From contig CALYBL010000018.1 of the NCBI GenBank assembly GCA_944412495.1, positions 1 to 64,000 of the forward strand: 64,000 nucleotides of DNA. The letters run 5' to 3'. Numbering within the stretch: position 1 is the first letter of the stretch; each line of letters opens with the position of its first letter. The position numbers and the translations under genes were made by a program. Under the pieces are notes generated by a model. It worked only from the letters and a program-made list of their open reading frames with translations. It had not been told where the DNA came from and ran no database searches. This document shows, in pieces, positions 26,198-35,430 of this stretch. Source of the stretch: an uncultured Clostridia bacterium. Lineage in GTDB: Bacteria; Bacillota; Clostridia; Oscillospirales; Acutalibacteraceae.

Positions 26198-26229
26198 GTA
26201 ATCCCCGGCAAAGCCGGGGATTACTATTT
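26193..26229. terminator. Perfect 16-bp hairpin after repeat copy 1
   Basis: AAATAGTAATCCCCGG (26193-26208) pairs with CCGGGGATTACTATTT (26214-26229), loop of 5. It lies downstream of the minus-strand TspO gene and could end transcripts from both sides. Confidence 0.75.
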
Positions 26230-26360
26230 TGAAAAGAGCTGCTTTTAAAATTGGAATAGACCTTTGACTCCTCTTTGTATCAAAGCATATTTTAAGTTTT
26301 TTGCTTGATTTATTTAATGCTATCTGATAGGATAAAAGAGATTAGTGAATAAAAATCATA

Positions 26361-26837
26361 TCAGTTGAGTACCGCTATGCCTATATTCAGGTACAGGGCA
26401 AAAAGTATCCACACAAGATACGGCAGAAGCAGGAGCGCTGCTGTACCGTTTATCTTTTTGAATTTGATTATCGTCGCTGTTACTGCCGCAATCAGCAAGG
26501 CAAGCACCACGGCGGCGGCCTCAAACATTCTGAATCTGAAGAATATTATCGGCCATAATACGTTTATGGCAAGTTGTACATAGTATATTTTCATCGCCTG
26601 CTCTTTGGAGGAGTTCATGCCGCGTGTATCGCTTACTATATACGCTGAAATGCCCATGAGTATATAGAGAATGCTCCACGCCACGGGGAACAGCCACGCA
26701 GGCGGGGAAAGCGGCGGCCGGTTAAGCGTCGGATATATCCCGCCCTTGTTGCCGGATATCAGCGATGCCAATATTCCAAGCCCTATCGGTATTACAAGAC
26801 ATATTAAAAGCCTTTTTAAATTTATAGTTTTATTCAT
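26361..26837 (-). CDS. tspO: TspO/MBR family membrane protein
   Basis: A 158-residue protein with five membrane helices and the TspO signatures: YPTLNRPPLSPPAWLFPVAWSILY near residues 35-58, and the NVLWPIIFF and LLPYLVWILFALYLN segments in the last helices. TspO proteins bind porphyrins and cholesterol-like ligands; the bacterial role is mostly stress-linked. AAGGAG precedes the start. Single-gene unit. Confidence 0.95.
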   Translation of the reverse strand: MNKTINLKRLLICLVIPIGLGILASLISGNKGGIYPTLNRPPLSPPAWLFPVAWSILYILMGISAYIVSDTRGMNSSKEQAMKIYYVQLAINVLWPIIFFRFRMFEAAAVVLALLIAAVTATIIKFKKINGTAALLLLPYLVWILFALYLNIGIAVLN

Positions 26838-27292
26838 AAGGAAAATCTCCTTTTTAAATGTCTTTGTTTAATATTATTAACATACTTTAATTAAAATAAC
26901 TTTATGCGTGTCCTTTTTTGAATTTTATTTTACTATCAGCACCAAAGCCGCTGTGCACCGCCTTACGTCAGCGCACGGATGCGGACGTTTTGCTTGAACC
27001 TTGACCAAGAGAATGTTTATGCTGTGAAGCAAAAAACATTGCGTACGGCACACATGCATAGTGTTAAGGCAGGGCGGGGAAGACGAGAAGGGGCATGGCT
27101 AAGCTGGCGTACCTTGCCCCGACGGGTGCAGAACGCAGCAAGGCGGCGGATTTGCACAAGTCATATGTCGGTGCACTTTGTATTCCGCCGCTGTAAGCCG
27201 GAAAGCCGTACTACTTTCCATAAGGCCGGCTGAGCTGCTGGCTATATTACGTATTCAGCGGCTTTGCGCCATATTTACTGGAGTTGATTTTT
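26838..27292. other. Spacer, possibly structured
   Basis: About 450 bases. The right half (27070-27210) is GC-rich and can fold (for example GGGGCA near 27090 with TGCCCC near 27114), but I cannot match it to a known RNA. An 84-codon open frame on the plus strand lacks a ribosome site and is rejected. Confidence 0.4.
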
Positions 27293-27766
27293 ATGCCGCA
27301 TACATATAAAACCTGCTGCTTTACAGGACATAGGGACATAAGCGGCGAAGAAAAGGAAGCCGTACTAAAGAAAATATATAAAGCTATATCCACGCTGTAT
27401 GAAAACGGTACGGTTAATTTCATATCCGGTATGGCTAAGGGCTTTGACCTGCTGGCGGCACGTCAGGTAATAGCCTTAAGAAGCGAGCACAGCGACGTAC
27501 GTCTTATATGTGCGCTGCCATGCAGGGATCAGACTGTGCTGTGGGACGAATCCGAGGCAATAGCATACAGCGCGATACTTGAAATTGCGGATGAAGTTGT
27601 ATATGTCTCCCAGTTTAATCAAAAGGGCGTCATGCTAAGACGCGACAGGTATATGGTAGATAGCTCTGACATAGTCGTCGCATATCTTAAAAGGAATAGC
27701 GGCGGAACATATTATACGGTCAAATATGCCGAGAAAAAGGGAATAGATGTAATAAACCTGGCCTAA
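27293..27766 (+). CDS. SLOG family protein (YpsA-like)
   Basis: A 157-residue Rossmann-like SLOG/DUF1273 protein. The family motifs are CCFTGHRDI at residues 7-15, FISGMAKGFDLLAA in the middle and a GGTYYTVKYAEKKG end. SLOG proteins are predicted to bind nucleotide-derived ligands; B. subtilis YpsA affects cell division. GGAG lies before the ATG at 27293. No neighbour suggests a defence-linked SLOG setting. Confidence 0.88.
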   Translation: MPHTYKTCCFTGHRDISGEEKEAVLKKIYKAISTLYENGTVNFISGMAKGFDLLAARQVIALRSEHSDVRLICALPCRDQTVLWDESEAIAYSAILEIADEVVYVSQFNQKGVMLRRDRYMVDSSDIVVAYLKRNSGGTYYTVKYAEKKGIDVINLA

Positions 27767-27922
27767 GGCATTGTAAATATTGTCACAAATCAGTTAATAG
27801 CAGGCTTTTGCTTGTTACTAAAATTTCGATTGATAAAAGCTTTAATGACAGAAAACGCCGATTTACGGCGGATTTCTTTAATGTGAAATTACGGGCCTTG
27901 CATTTATAACAGAGGTGAAAGC

Positions 27923-28996
27923 ATGAACAAGGGCTTTGAAATAAATGAGGTTGGAATAAATTTTCAGCTTAATTCAATAAAAAATCTTAAAATAGCTCAC
28001 ATAAGTGACCTGCATAATTCGTTTTTCGGTCAGTCAAATATCGACCTTGCCGCTAAAATAAATGAATTTGAGCCGGATATAATAGCCTTCAGCGGCGATA
28101 TGATACACCACATCCCGGCAGCACCCGTGCCGTTTATAGAGCTGCTTAAGTTCATAACGGTAAAATGTCCCATGTATATGTGCCTCGGCAACCACGAAAT
28201 AAGATACAGAAAGCTTAACCGTGAGGGCTATAACGAAATAATGTCACAGGCTGCATCTCTCGGCGTCAGGCTGCTTGACGACGAGCATGAGCGCATAAAT
28301 ATAAACGGTACTGATATCGACGTTTACGGCCTTGCAACCGCAGCGTCCGGATATGGATCTTCAGTAAAATCGATAACCAAGCGCATAGGCCGATGTGACA
28401 GCAGCGTATTCAGCATAGTTCTGGCTCATTCGCCGGCATGGTTTGACTCTCTGGCAGAGTGGGGTGCAGACTTAGTGCTTTCGGGCCATGTGCACGGCGG
28501 TATTATCAAGCTGCCGGTACTCGGCGGCCTGCTTTCGCCGGAGTGCCGCATACTTCCTAAATATGATTCTGGGCTTTTTGAATATAACAACAGCTCTAAA
28601 ATGTACCTCTCAAGCGGACTCGGCGGCGCGCTTGACAGCTTAAGATATAAAAATCCGCACGAGCTGGCGCTTTTATATGTCAACTGCTCCTCAGGTCCCA
28701 GGGAAAAGGTAAGAAAACGCGTGGCCTCTGACATAAAAATTTCTCTTAAGATTTTGCTTACCTTTATAATGATACTCACAATTATATTTTCATGTATTCC
28801 AATGTCGCTCGGCTATGCAAACAGAGGAATTGTAGTCAACCTCATTCTCAGCATATTTGGAATAGTGAGCATATATCCGCCAAAATTCATTGTAAACTCA
28901 CGCATTTTTGCAATGAAGGAGCTTCTTTTCATTTTGAGAATAGCGGTCATAATAGCGTATCTGATATCTACAATTATCCTTATAATCCCGCGGTAG
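27923..28996 (+). CDS. Metallophosphoesterase with C-terminal membrane helices
   Basis: A 357-residue protein. Residues 1-255 are a calcineurin-like phosphoesterase of the YkuE type: AHISDLHNSFFG with Asp29 and His31, FSGDM with Asp59, LGNHEIR, LAHSPAWF and GHVHGGI give the full two-metal site. Residues 275-357 add about three membrane helices. Related enzymes usually carry a helix at the N-terminus, so the C-terminal anchor is uncommon. Substrate may be a lipid or nucleotide; unproven. GAGGTG precedes the ATG. Confidence 0.88.
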   Translation: MNKGFEINEVGINFQLNSIKNLKIAHISDLHNSFFGQSNIDLAAKINEFEPDIIAFSGDMIHHIPAAPVPFIELLKFITVKCPMYMCLGNHEIRYRKLNREGYNEIMSQAASLGVRLLDDEHERININGTDIDVYGLATAASGYGSSVKSITKRIGRCDSSVFSIVLAHSPAWFDSLAEWGADLVLSGHVHGGIIKLPVLGGLLSPECRILPKYDSGLFEYNNSSKMYLSSGLGGALDSLRYKNPHELALLYVNCSSGPREKVRKRVASDIKISLKILLTFIMILTIIFSCIPMSLGYANRGIVVNLILSIFGIVSIYPPKFIVNSRIFAMKELLFILRIAVIIAYLISTIILIIPR

Positions 28997-29200
28997 AGTA
29001 CTTCGGAGTACATGTATCTCAATGTCACATCTCGTACATGCTGCAGCCGGCGTCTGATCGGGCATAGGCTGCTTCATCACCGGCAGCCTGCCGCTCTGTG
29101 CTGCGGAGAATGTAGCGTAATAAAAAATGTCCGGCGCAGCAATTTCGGCAAACTACTTGGAGCATATAAACTCAGTTTTTATGATGCCTGCAATACCTAC

Positions 29201-29368
29201 CTATAGCTTGCTGCACTGACGTGATTTTGCCGAACTATGATGCTCCTTTGCCTTTGCCGTATAGTGCGGGCAATCATCATAGGTGCTTGTTACCGCGGCC
29301 GCTTTTTCCAGCCGGCAGTAGCCATTTTCCTGATGCACGCAGTTTTTTGAACAGGTTATAAGGCTCAT
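29201..29368 (-). CDS. Small Cys-rich protein, 55 residues
   Basis: A short gene found by reading the spacer. It encodes MSLITCSKNCVHQENGYCRL at the start and CPHYTAKAKE later, with cysteines 6, 10, 18 and 33, the C-x3-C-x7-C-x14-C pattern of a small clostridial family that is probably metal-binding. GGAGGG lies 8 bases before the ATG, an excellent site. It ends with TAG at 29201-29203. Divergent from the GME-fold gene. Function unknown. Confidence 0.75.
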   Translation of the reverse strand: MSLITCSKNCVHQENGYCRLEKAAAVTSTYDDCPHYTAKAKEHHSSAKSRQCSKL

Positions 29369-29467
29369 TTAATTATCCCTCCGCTTTTTACCTAAACAAT
29401 GTAATTATTAGCTTAGGTTTATATTTTTCGTTTATACATGATTTCTTAATATTATTTATGGTGTTTT

Positions 29468-30223
29468 ATGGAATTTACTGAGCGCTTTTTATTTACTCCG
29501 AATCTTCCGAAAAATGATGTATCGCTTGTTATAATGTCCGGCAAGTATCCGTCTCTTACAGCACAAATAAATCGCCTTGGCATAGCAGTAGCAGCAGTGG
29601 AGGAATATCCTCTGCTTGCTGAGCCGGTACGCTCGCATGCTGACATGCTGATACATCATCTCGGCAAAAACGTTTTTGCTGCCGTGGATACATACACTGC
29701 GGAGATATTAAAGATAAGGGGCGCGGAGATTATATATATCAATGAGCGGCTGTGTTCCGTTTATCCGAATGATGTACTCCTGAATTTTGCGAGAGTAGGG
29801 AACAGGGTATTTGGACGTATGGATATAATGCCGGCTGCTTTAAGAGAATACTTCAATGATAACGGCATAGAGCTTATAAACGTGAATCAGGGCTATGCCA
29901 AGTGCTCTACAGCTATTATAGATAAAAATTCTATCATTACTTCTGACAAAACGATAGCGTGCGCTGCAGAAGGCGCGGGTATGGACGTATTGTGCATATC
30001 TCCGGGCAGCATCGTGCTTGATGGATATGATACCGGCTTTATCGGCGGCTGCTGCGGAAAAATAGGAGAAAAAACAATAGTATTTACCGGCGACATATAC
30101 ACTCATCCGGACGGTAAAAAAATTGCAGATTTTATCTCGGACAGGAAAATTGAGGCAGTGACTCTTTCTACTGGACCTTTGCTTGATATAGGAGGCATAA
30201 TTCCGGCAGCGGAAATATGTTAA
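29468..30223 (+). CDS. GME-fold protein (DUF6873-like)
   Basis: A 251-residue cytosolic protein that looks like a distant guanidino-group-modifying-enzyme fold, as in arginine deiminase and DDAH relatives; the repeating IIYINERLCSVYPNDVLLN, INVNQGYAKCSTAIID and GGCCGKIG segments fit that internal symmetry. The catalytic Cys/His/Asp set is not certain: Cys in AKCSTAIID and GGCCGK are candidates. I judge the family from pattern memory, so the name is tentative. It is followed within 55 bases by a small gene. Confidence 0.6.
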   Translation: MEFTERFLFTPNLPKNDVSLVIMSGKYPSLTAQINRLGIAVAAVEEYPLLAEPVRSHADMLIHHLGKNVFAAVDTYTAEILKIRGAEIIYINERLCSVYPNDVLLNFARVGNRVFGRMDIMPAALREYFNDNGIELINVNQGYAKCSTAIIDKNSIITSDKTIACAAEGAGMDVLCISPGSIVLDGYDTGFIGGCCGKIGEKTIVFTGDIYTHPDGKKIADFISDRKIEAVTLSTGPLLDIGGIIPAAEIC

Positions 30224-30274
30224 AGCTTGGATGTCAAAACATGGCGGATAATGCTAAAATATGGTTGTGGTTTT

Positions 30275-30475
30275 ATGGATTTAAAATTTCTTTACGAATA
30301 TATGTATCGCAGAGAATTGAAGCTTTTAGATGATATAACATTGCTTGAAAATAACCTGCATTACCGACAAGCAGATTATGTGGACCATCTGGAAATGATT
30401 TTAGCAAAATGTAAGCTTGAAACGGCACAGCAGATATTTAATGACATATATTTAATACTTAAAAATTTTAGCTAA
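30275..30475 (+). CDS. Small helical protein, 66 residues
   Basis: A small, probably all-helical protein: FLYEYMYRRELKLLDDITLL then HYRQADYVDHLEMILAKCKL. The ATG at 30275 is chosen because it begins the well-formed helical part; a start 16 codons earlier is possible and no strong ribosome site decides. Proteins of this size and pattern occur near recombinase genes in Clostridia, but I cannot name a family. Probably co-transcribed with the GME-fold gene. Confidence 0.5.
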   Translation: MDLKFLYEYMYRRELKLLDDITLLENNLHYRQADYVDHLEMILAKCKLETAQQIFNDIYLILKNFS

Positions 30476-30793
30476 CGGCACAGGGGATGCCGCTTTATTT
30501 GTCGTGGTATTACTTATACAAAATCCATATTTTGTATAATTCGGGGAGTTATTTTTCGTCCGGATTCTCTTTAGGACACGATTTATTTTAAAATTGCAGA
30601 TGTTCACGCGAAATCTTTTTAATAACATCACGGGCATGGCCATATATGGGCATATAATTCGCTTGAAAGCCGAGAGCCGCTTACACTGCATAAAACCTGC
30701 CTTCTTGCTTTATTTACGCTTTTATATTAAAATATATCTATAAAAGCTATTTTCCAGTTTAATACAAATATTTAATACGGAGTTTATAATATT
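30476..30793. other. Spacer upstream of the recombinase gene
   Basis: AT-rich; a small hairpin GGCA-CAGGGGA-TGCC near 30477-30492 could end the preceding transcript. No dif-like site was recognised. Confidence 0.4.
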
Positions 30794-31804
30794 ATGAGTT
30801 ATAAGGAATTTTCTGAGCTTCCGCCGCTGCTTACCGAATACCTTATTTATAACCAAACCGTCAAAAACCGTTCGTCACTTACTGTCGACGAATACTGCCG
30901 CGATTTGTGCCTTTTTTTTCAATATATGATTATTCTTAAAAATAAGCTTAACGAAAATACTACAAATATTGATTCGATAGATATCAAAAATATTGACATT
31001 GATTTTATAAGGACAATCACACTGAACGACGCTTATATGTTTATTGTATATTGCAAGAACAAACGTTCGAACAGTGCGAAAACACGTTCACGTAAAATTT
31101 CGTCGATAAGAGGATTTTTTAAATATATTACAAATAAAAAGGGATTGCTTACAGTAAATCCTATGGAGGAGCTTGAAACTCCAAAAACGAAAAAATCACT
31201 GCCAAAATATCTTACTCTCGATCAGAGCGTCAATCTGCTGAATGCTATTGACGGCAAATACAAGGAGCGTGATTATCTTATAATAACTCTGTTTCTAAAC
31301 TGCGGACTCAGACTTTCTGAGCTGTGCGGCCTGAATTTGGGTGATATAAGAAGCGACAATACCCTCAAGGTCACGGGAAAAGGCAATAAGGAGCGTATCG
31401 TCTATTTAAACGATGCTTGCAGAGATGCTTTAAACAGCTATTTAAAGGTTCGGACCGCAGACGGGCTTAAGGATAAAAACGCTCTGTTTATAAGCCGGCA
31501 GAAAAACCGCATAAGCAGAAAGACGGTACAGTGGATAGTATATAAGTATCTGGAAAAGACGGGGATAAAAGGGTCGGAGTCAAATGGATATTCTGTGCAC
31601 AAGCTGAGGCATACGGCGGCCACGCTTATGTATCAGTACGGACATGTCGACATACGAGTGCTCAAGGATGTGCTGGGGCATGAGAACTTGGGGACAACTG
31701 AGATTTATACACATCTTTCGGACAAGGATATTGAAAGGGCAGCGCTTGCTAATCCCCTGTCAAAGATAAAGAAAAGGGAATCCAAGCCGGAAAAAGAGGA
31801 CTAA
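30794..31804 (+). CDS. xerC: Tyrosine recombinase, XerC/XerD type
   Basis: A 336-residue tyrosine recombinase. The core-binding domain is at about 1-130, somewhat longer than usual because of an Ile/Asn-rich insert at 50-75. The catalytic set is complete: Arg173 (GLRLSEL), Lys196 (GKGNKE), His269 and Arg272 (HKLRHT), His296 (LGHENL) and Tyr305 (EIYTHL). Xer proteins resolve chromosome dimers at dif; related integrases move elements. Chromosomal context next to sigE and absence of excision genes favour a housekeeping Xer role. A 19-bp inverted repeat lies 50 bases past the stop. Confidence 0.85.
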   Translation: MSYKEFSELPPLLTEYLIYNQTVKNRSSLTVDEYCRDLCLFFQYMIILKNKLNENTTNIDSIDIKNIDIDFIRTITLNDAYMFIVYCKNKRSNSAKTRSRKISSIRGFFKYITNKKGLLTVNPMEELETPKTKKSLPKYLTLDQSVNLLNAIDGKYKERDYLIITLFLNCGLRLSELCGLNLGDIRSDNTLKVTGKGNKERIVYLNDACRDALNSYLKVRTADGLKDKNALFISRQKNRISRKTVQWIVYKYLEKTGIKGSESNGYSVHKLRHTAATLMYQYGHVDIRVLKDVLGHENLGTTEIYTHLSDKDIERAALANPLSKIKKRESKPEKED

Positions 31805-31854
31805 ATTGAACATCCGGCTTTCTTGAAATTTTTTATCTATTTTTAAAAACCAAA

Positions 31855-31897
31855 ATATACTTAAAACAATCTTGATTTAAGATTGTTTTAAGTATAT
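31855..31897. repeat. Perfect 19-bp inverted repeat
   Basis: ATATACTTAAAACAATCTT (31855-31873) is exactly complementary to AAGATTGTTTTAAGTATAT (31879-31897), loop GATTT. The arms are AT-rich, unlike a standard terminator, though T-rich sequence follows at 31905-31923. It starts with the same ATATACTTAAAA found at the RHH operators near 8268. Confidence 0.85.
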
Positions 31898-31975
31898 CTC
31901 TTCCCTTCCCTTTTTGTTTTTTTGACGGCAGCACTGCTCTGCCCTATTATGTTTGCTTGAGATGGGGTGTATTTT

Positions 31976-32434
31976 ATGAAAATAGAGCAAGTTAAAAATA
32001 ACAAAAAACAATATCTTGCCCTTTTGCTGCTGGCAGATGAACAGGAAGATATGATAGACCGCTATTTGGAAAAAGGAACAATGTATGTATTGGATGACAA
32101 CGGTATAAAAAGTGAATGCGTTGTTACAGATGAAGGCAGCGGTATTCTTGAAATCAAGAATATTGCTACTAAACCGGCTTATCATGGAAAGGGGTATGGA
32201 AAACGCCTTATTGATTTTATAGCTGCAAGGTATCGGGAACAATATGCCATTTTACAAGTCGGAACAGGCGATAGTCCTATAACGATTCCTTTTTATGAAA
32301 AGTGTGGTTTCACATATTCTCACCGACTCAAGAACTTTTTTATAGATAATTATGACCATCCAATATTTGAGGGCGGTATTCAACTGGTGGATATGATTTA
32401 TTTAAGGAAGAATTTATCTCCCTTTATATTATAA
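31976..32434 (+). CDS. GNAT family N-acetyltransferase
   Basis: A 152-residue acetyltransferase of the GNAT superfamily. The acetyl-CoA motif is YHGKGYGKRLIDFI near residues 63-76, and GTGDSPITIPFYEKCGF near 94-110 is a pattern common in clostridial members. Substrate unknown. The ATG at 31976 follows GGGGTG; a GTG 9 bases upstream overlaps that site. It is convergent with sigE, whose stop is 30 bases away. Confidence 0.85.
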   Translation: MKIEQVKNNKKQYLALLLLADEQEDMIDRYLEKGTMYVLDDNGIKSECVVTDEGSGILEIKNIATKPAYHGKGYGKRLIDFIAARYREQYAILQVGTGDSPITIPFYEKCGFTYSHRLKNFFIDNYDHPIFEGGIQLVDMIYLRKNLSPFIL

Positions 32435-32463
32435 TGCCGCGCCGCCCTCCTATTTCTAACAGA

Positions 32464-33183
32464 TTAATAAGCACGCTCCATTTCCTTTTTAAGGCGTATT
32501 ATTATGCGCTTTTCAAGTCTTGATATATATGACTGAGATATTCCTAAATTGTCGGCTACCTCCTTCTGCGTGTGCTCGCTGTAGCCGGCAAGGCCGAATC
32601 GCATCTGCATTATCTGGCGTTCGCGAGGCGAGAGCTTATTTATAAGCAGCATGAGCAGATTTTTCTCATCCTCTATTTCTATGCCCTTATTTACTATATC
32701 GCTTTCACAGCCTAAAACGTCGGAGAGCAGCAGCTCATTGCCGTCCCAGTCGGTGTTGAGCGGCTCGTCTATCGAAATTTCGGATTTGAGCGGATTGGTT
32801 TTGCGCAGATGCATGAGTATTTCGTTTTCTATGCACCGAGAGGCATAGGTTGCAAGCTTAATTCCCTTTTCCGGGCAGAAGGTATTTACTGCCTTTATAA
32901 GCCCTATGGTGCCTATGGATATCAGGTCCTCGATAGTGCTGCCGGAGGAATCGAATTTGCGGGCGATGTACACCACTAATCTTAGGTTATGAACTATCAG
33001 CTCCTCCTTGACGGAGTCGTCGCCGCCGGCGTACCGTTCTATTGCACTGCGTTCCTCCTCGGCACTCAGCGGCGGCGGAAGCACCTCCGGGCCGTTTATG
33101 TAATTTATTTCATTTCTCAGCCTTGCTTTTATAAATATCCGAAGTATTTTCAGTCGTAATTTTAAGATTAGTTTTTGCAGCAT
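32464..33183 (-). CDS. sigE: RNA polymerase sporulation sigma factor SigE
   Basis: A 239-residue mother-cell sigma factor made as a pro-protein. Residues 1-28 are the pro-sequence, a basic amphipathic helix ([13 protein letters not shown]) leading to [15 protein letters not shown]; SpoIIGA cuts here. Region 2 has [18 protein letters not shown] and [35 protein letters not shown] is diagnostic; region 4 ends [21 protein letters not shown] choose ATG at 33183; a GTG at 33195 is possible. The start overlaps the spoIIGA end by 74 bases. Confidence 0.96.
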   Translation of the reverse strand: MLQKLILKLRLKILRIFIKARLRNEINYINGPEVLPPPLSAEEERSAIERYAGGDDSVKEELIVHNLRLVVYIARKFDSSGSTIEDLISIGTIGLIKAVNTFCPEKGIKLATYASRCIENEILMHLRKTNPLKSEISIDEPLNTDWDGNELLLSDVLGCESDIVNKGIEIEDEKNLLMLLINKLSPRERQIMQMRFGLAGYSEHTQKEVADNLGISQSYISRLEKRIIIRLKKEMERAY

Positions 33184-34057
33184 GGTCAGTCTCACTCCCG
33201 ATAAAAATTAAATCATTGCTGATAAGCGCATTATATCCGTCGCCCACGCTCGCGGCGTTTACGGCGATTATCGCCTTCTTTACTATACTGGTATAATCCC
33301 TGTATATTATTTCCGTATCGCAGACTATAAAGCCCGGCAGCAATCCGGAGCCTCCCACTGATTTGTACGGTATAAGCCTTATGCGACTTTTAAGCGCATC
33401 GGGAACTGTCTCTATGCCGTTTTGCATCTTGAAATATTCACGCGCATCCTCCGGAATAATGGACTTTACCGCTTCATATTCGGCTACTATTACGGGGAGG
33501 TCTGAGAAGACATCGGTCAGTGCATGCCCGGTATCGAGCAGCGCCTTGAGGACGACAGCTGTGTTTTCGCCCTTTACGGAAATTCTGTAAAACTTTGACG
33601 AGGCCAGCGGACGCTTCATGAATTTTCGTATTATCATCAGCAAAAGATAGCATATAAGCGTTGAGACTATAAGTATCAGCGGAGATATGTTGAAGTAAAC
33701 CACTCCGTTGTTTACATACATGTTTGACGGCCGTATCAGCAGCCATACCGCCATCATTATGCCTGCGTATATGAAGGATACGCAAAAAAGCGCGGCTATA
33801 AGGCGGAGAAATCTCTTTATATTTCGGTATCCGAAGGCGGTGAGCACCATTGTGGCCGCAAAGGCTATGCGCGCAAGCAGTGAGACAATAAAATGCATAT
33901 CTATAAAGATTGACATTGAATAGAGGCCGCCCAGCGCTGCCGAAAGCAGGCGGCGGTAAAATCTCGTGTCCGACCTGCACAGCTTTTCGACCGCTAAAAG
34001 TATAAAGTAATTTACGAAAAGATTAAGTATGAACAGTATATCTATGTATACAACCAA
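33110..34057 (-). CDS. spoIIGA: Sigma-E processing peptidase SpoIIGA
   Basis: A 315-residue membrane aspartic protease that activates pro-SigE at the sporulation septum. Five membrane helices fill residues 1-140; the soluble protease part has the active-site [13 protein letters not shown] and later [12 protein letters not shown] and a [14 protein letters not shown] end. I choose the TTG at 34057, which gives the usual MxVYIDILF start and has AGGTG at the right distance; a GTG three codons earlier is too close to its site. Its 3' end overlaps sigE, so the two are co-translated. Confidence 0.93.
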   Translation of the reverse strand: MVVYIDILFILNLFVNYFILLAVEKLCRSDTRFYRRLLSAALGGLYSMSIFIDMHFIVSLLARIAFAATMVLTAFGYRNIKRFLRLIAALFCVSFIYAGIMMAVWLLIRPSNMYVNNGVVYFNISPLILIVSTLICYLLLMIIRKFMKRPLASSKFYRISVKGENTAVVLKALLDTGHALTDVFSDLPVIVAEYEAVKSIIPEDAREYFKMQNGIETVPDALKSRIRLIPYKSVGGSGLLPGFIVCDTEIIYRDYTSIVKKAIIAVNAASVGDGYNALISNDLIFIGSETDHAAKTNLKITTENTSDIYKSKAEK

Positions 34058-34439
34058 TTCCCTCACCTACCCTTGCTTTAATAATATTATATGCTTGTCA
34101 GTGAGGTGCTTTATGTCATAATATGATTAATCTTTTTGTCATATACTACCCTTTTGTAAGGGATATTTTACAATATTCTGCAATGCCGTCAATATCGCGT
34201 TAACAAGAGTGGCGACGGACCGTGCCGGGCAAATAACGCAGGCAAATTTTTAGGATATACATAAGGCTTTTTAGTGCTATAATAAAATTATATTTTTGGC
34301 AGGCGGTGTGAGTAATTATTTTGAAAAGAACAGCAGCGCCTATTTTGGCCGAGTACGGGAAAAGATTTTCTCATTATATTTTCTGAGCAGTATTTTCCTG
34401 TTTAACCTATAAGAAAGTACATTTTGGGAGAGAGAAACC
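34058..34439. other. Divergent spacer between spoIIGA and udp
   Basis: No gene. The spoIIG promoter should lie here; TGTCATA occurs near 34114 and 34138, which only weakly resembles Spo0A boxes, so none is claimed. Confidence 0.4.
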
Positions 34440-35180
34440 ATGAGCATGCATATAAAAATAGCTTCTACAGACGCAAAATACGCGCTTTTGCCGGGTGACC
34501 CCGGCCGGTGCGAGGCAATAGCCGAGCGCCTGGAAAATGTAAGTCATCTTGCCTTTAACCGCGAGTACAACAGCTTTTTGGGCCATATAAACGGCGAGGG
34601 TGTTATAGTATGCTCGACAGGCATAGGCGGACCGTCTGCCGCAATTGCTGTTGAAGAGCTGGCCGCTTTGGGAGTGAAAACCATGATACGCATAGGCACC
34701 TGCGGCGCTATGCAGCCGGAAATATCCGGCGGCGATATTATAATAGCCACTGCCGCCTACCGGCACGAGGGAACCTCACTGCATTATGCTCCCATAGAAT
34801 TTCCGGCAGTCGCCGACATAGGCGTGACAAACGCGCTTATGAGCGCTGCCGAAAGAATGGGTCTCACCTATCATGCCGGCGTAGTTCACTCAAAGGACTC
34901 CTTTTACGGGCAGCATGCGCCGGAATCAATGCCGGTAGCAAACGCTCTCAAGGAAAACTGGCAGACCATGATAAGGCTCGGCGTTTTGGCCTCCGAAATG
35001 GAATGCGCGGCGCTCTTCACCGTCGGGGCGGTACGGAGGATTTGCTGCGGCAGTGTGCTTACTGCGCTGTGGAATCAGGAGAGCGGAGAAAAATTCAGCG
35101 AAGGCAGCACGGCGACCTCCGATAATGCCATTGACTGCGCTGTAGAGGCCATAAAAAGCCTTATTGAAAGCACACACTGA
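34440..35180 (+). CDS. udp: Uridine phosphorylase family nucleoside phosphorylase
   Basis: A 246-residue cytosolic enzyme that splits uridine with phosphate to uracil and ribose-1-phosphate. The order LLPGDPGRCE, VCSTGIGGPSAAIAVEELA, RIGTCGAMQP, GTSLHYAPIEFPAVAD and the ribose-binding SEMECAALF matches E. coli Udp more than purine phosphorylases. GGGAGAG precedes the ATG. Single-gene unit with a shared terminator. Confidence 0.9.
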   Translation: MSMHIKIASTDAKYALLPGDPGRCEAIAERLENVSHLAFNREYNSFLGHINGEGVIVCSTGIGGPSAAIAVEELAALGVKTMIRIGTCGAMQPEISGGDIIIATAAYRHEGTSLHYAPIEFPAVADIGVTNALMSAAERMGLTYHAGVVHSKDSFYGQHAPESMPVANALKENWQTMIRLGVLASEMECAALFTVGAVRRICCGSVLTALWNQESGEKFSEGSTATSDNAIDCAVEAIKSLIESTH

Positions 35181-35267
35181 TTTTGCATTAAAGCATACGT
35201 CACAAGCTTTATAGGGCCTTAATATTATTCAATAACAGCTCAAATGTAAGATGGAGTCTAAATACAT

Positions 35268-35365
35268 AGTGCTTGTTGTTACTGGGAGGCGGCGACTGTA
35301 CTGTATCTCTGCGAATTGAAGCAGTACGGCTGCATCGTGGGCAATCTGCTATTCAAATGAAATAC
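35268..35365 (+). pseudogene. Possible relic of a second nucleoside phosphorylase
   Basis: One frame of the spacer reads WEAATVLYLCELKQYGCIVG and ends NLLFK-stop. It resembles the end of Udp-type enzymes around EMEAATL. It lies 88 bases past udp. DNA similarity to udp itself is weak, so it would derive from a paralogue. Tentative. Confidence 0.3.
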
Positions 35366-35430
35366 GTTTTTTTCAGACGTATTTATTTCTTGATAGGAGC
35401 AAAAGCTTCGTTGGGCATTATAAGACAAAA

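Larger units (their letters stand above)
25851..26360. other. Spacer with a dispersed repeat and strong hairpin
   Basis: No gene is supported. The first 230 bases show nothing recognisable; the dispersed repeat and hairpin at 26082-26229 are listed separately. Confidence 0.5.

Noticed and set aside
26979..27233. 84-codon frame in the TspO-SLOG spacer
   Set aside because: No ribosome site, Arg-rich random composition.
26950..27240. SRP RNA or other known structural RNA
   Set aside because: GC-rich and foldable, but the conserved SRP domain IV sequence and other known RNA cores are absent.
31805..31975. dif site for the Xer recombinase
   Set aside because: The 19-bp dyad does not resemble the 28-bp Firmicute dif with its 6-base centre.
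34100..34150. Spo0A boxes upstream of spoIIGA
   Set aside because: TGTCATA matches the TGTCGAA core too poorly to claim.
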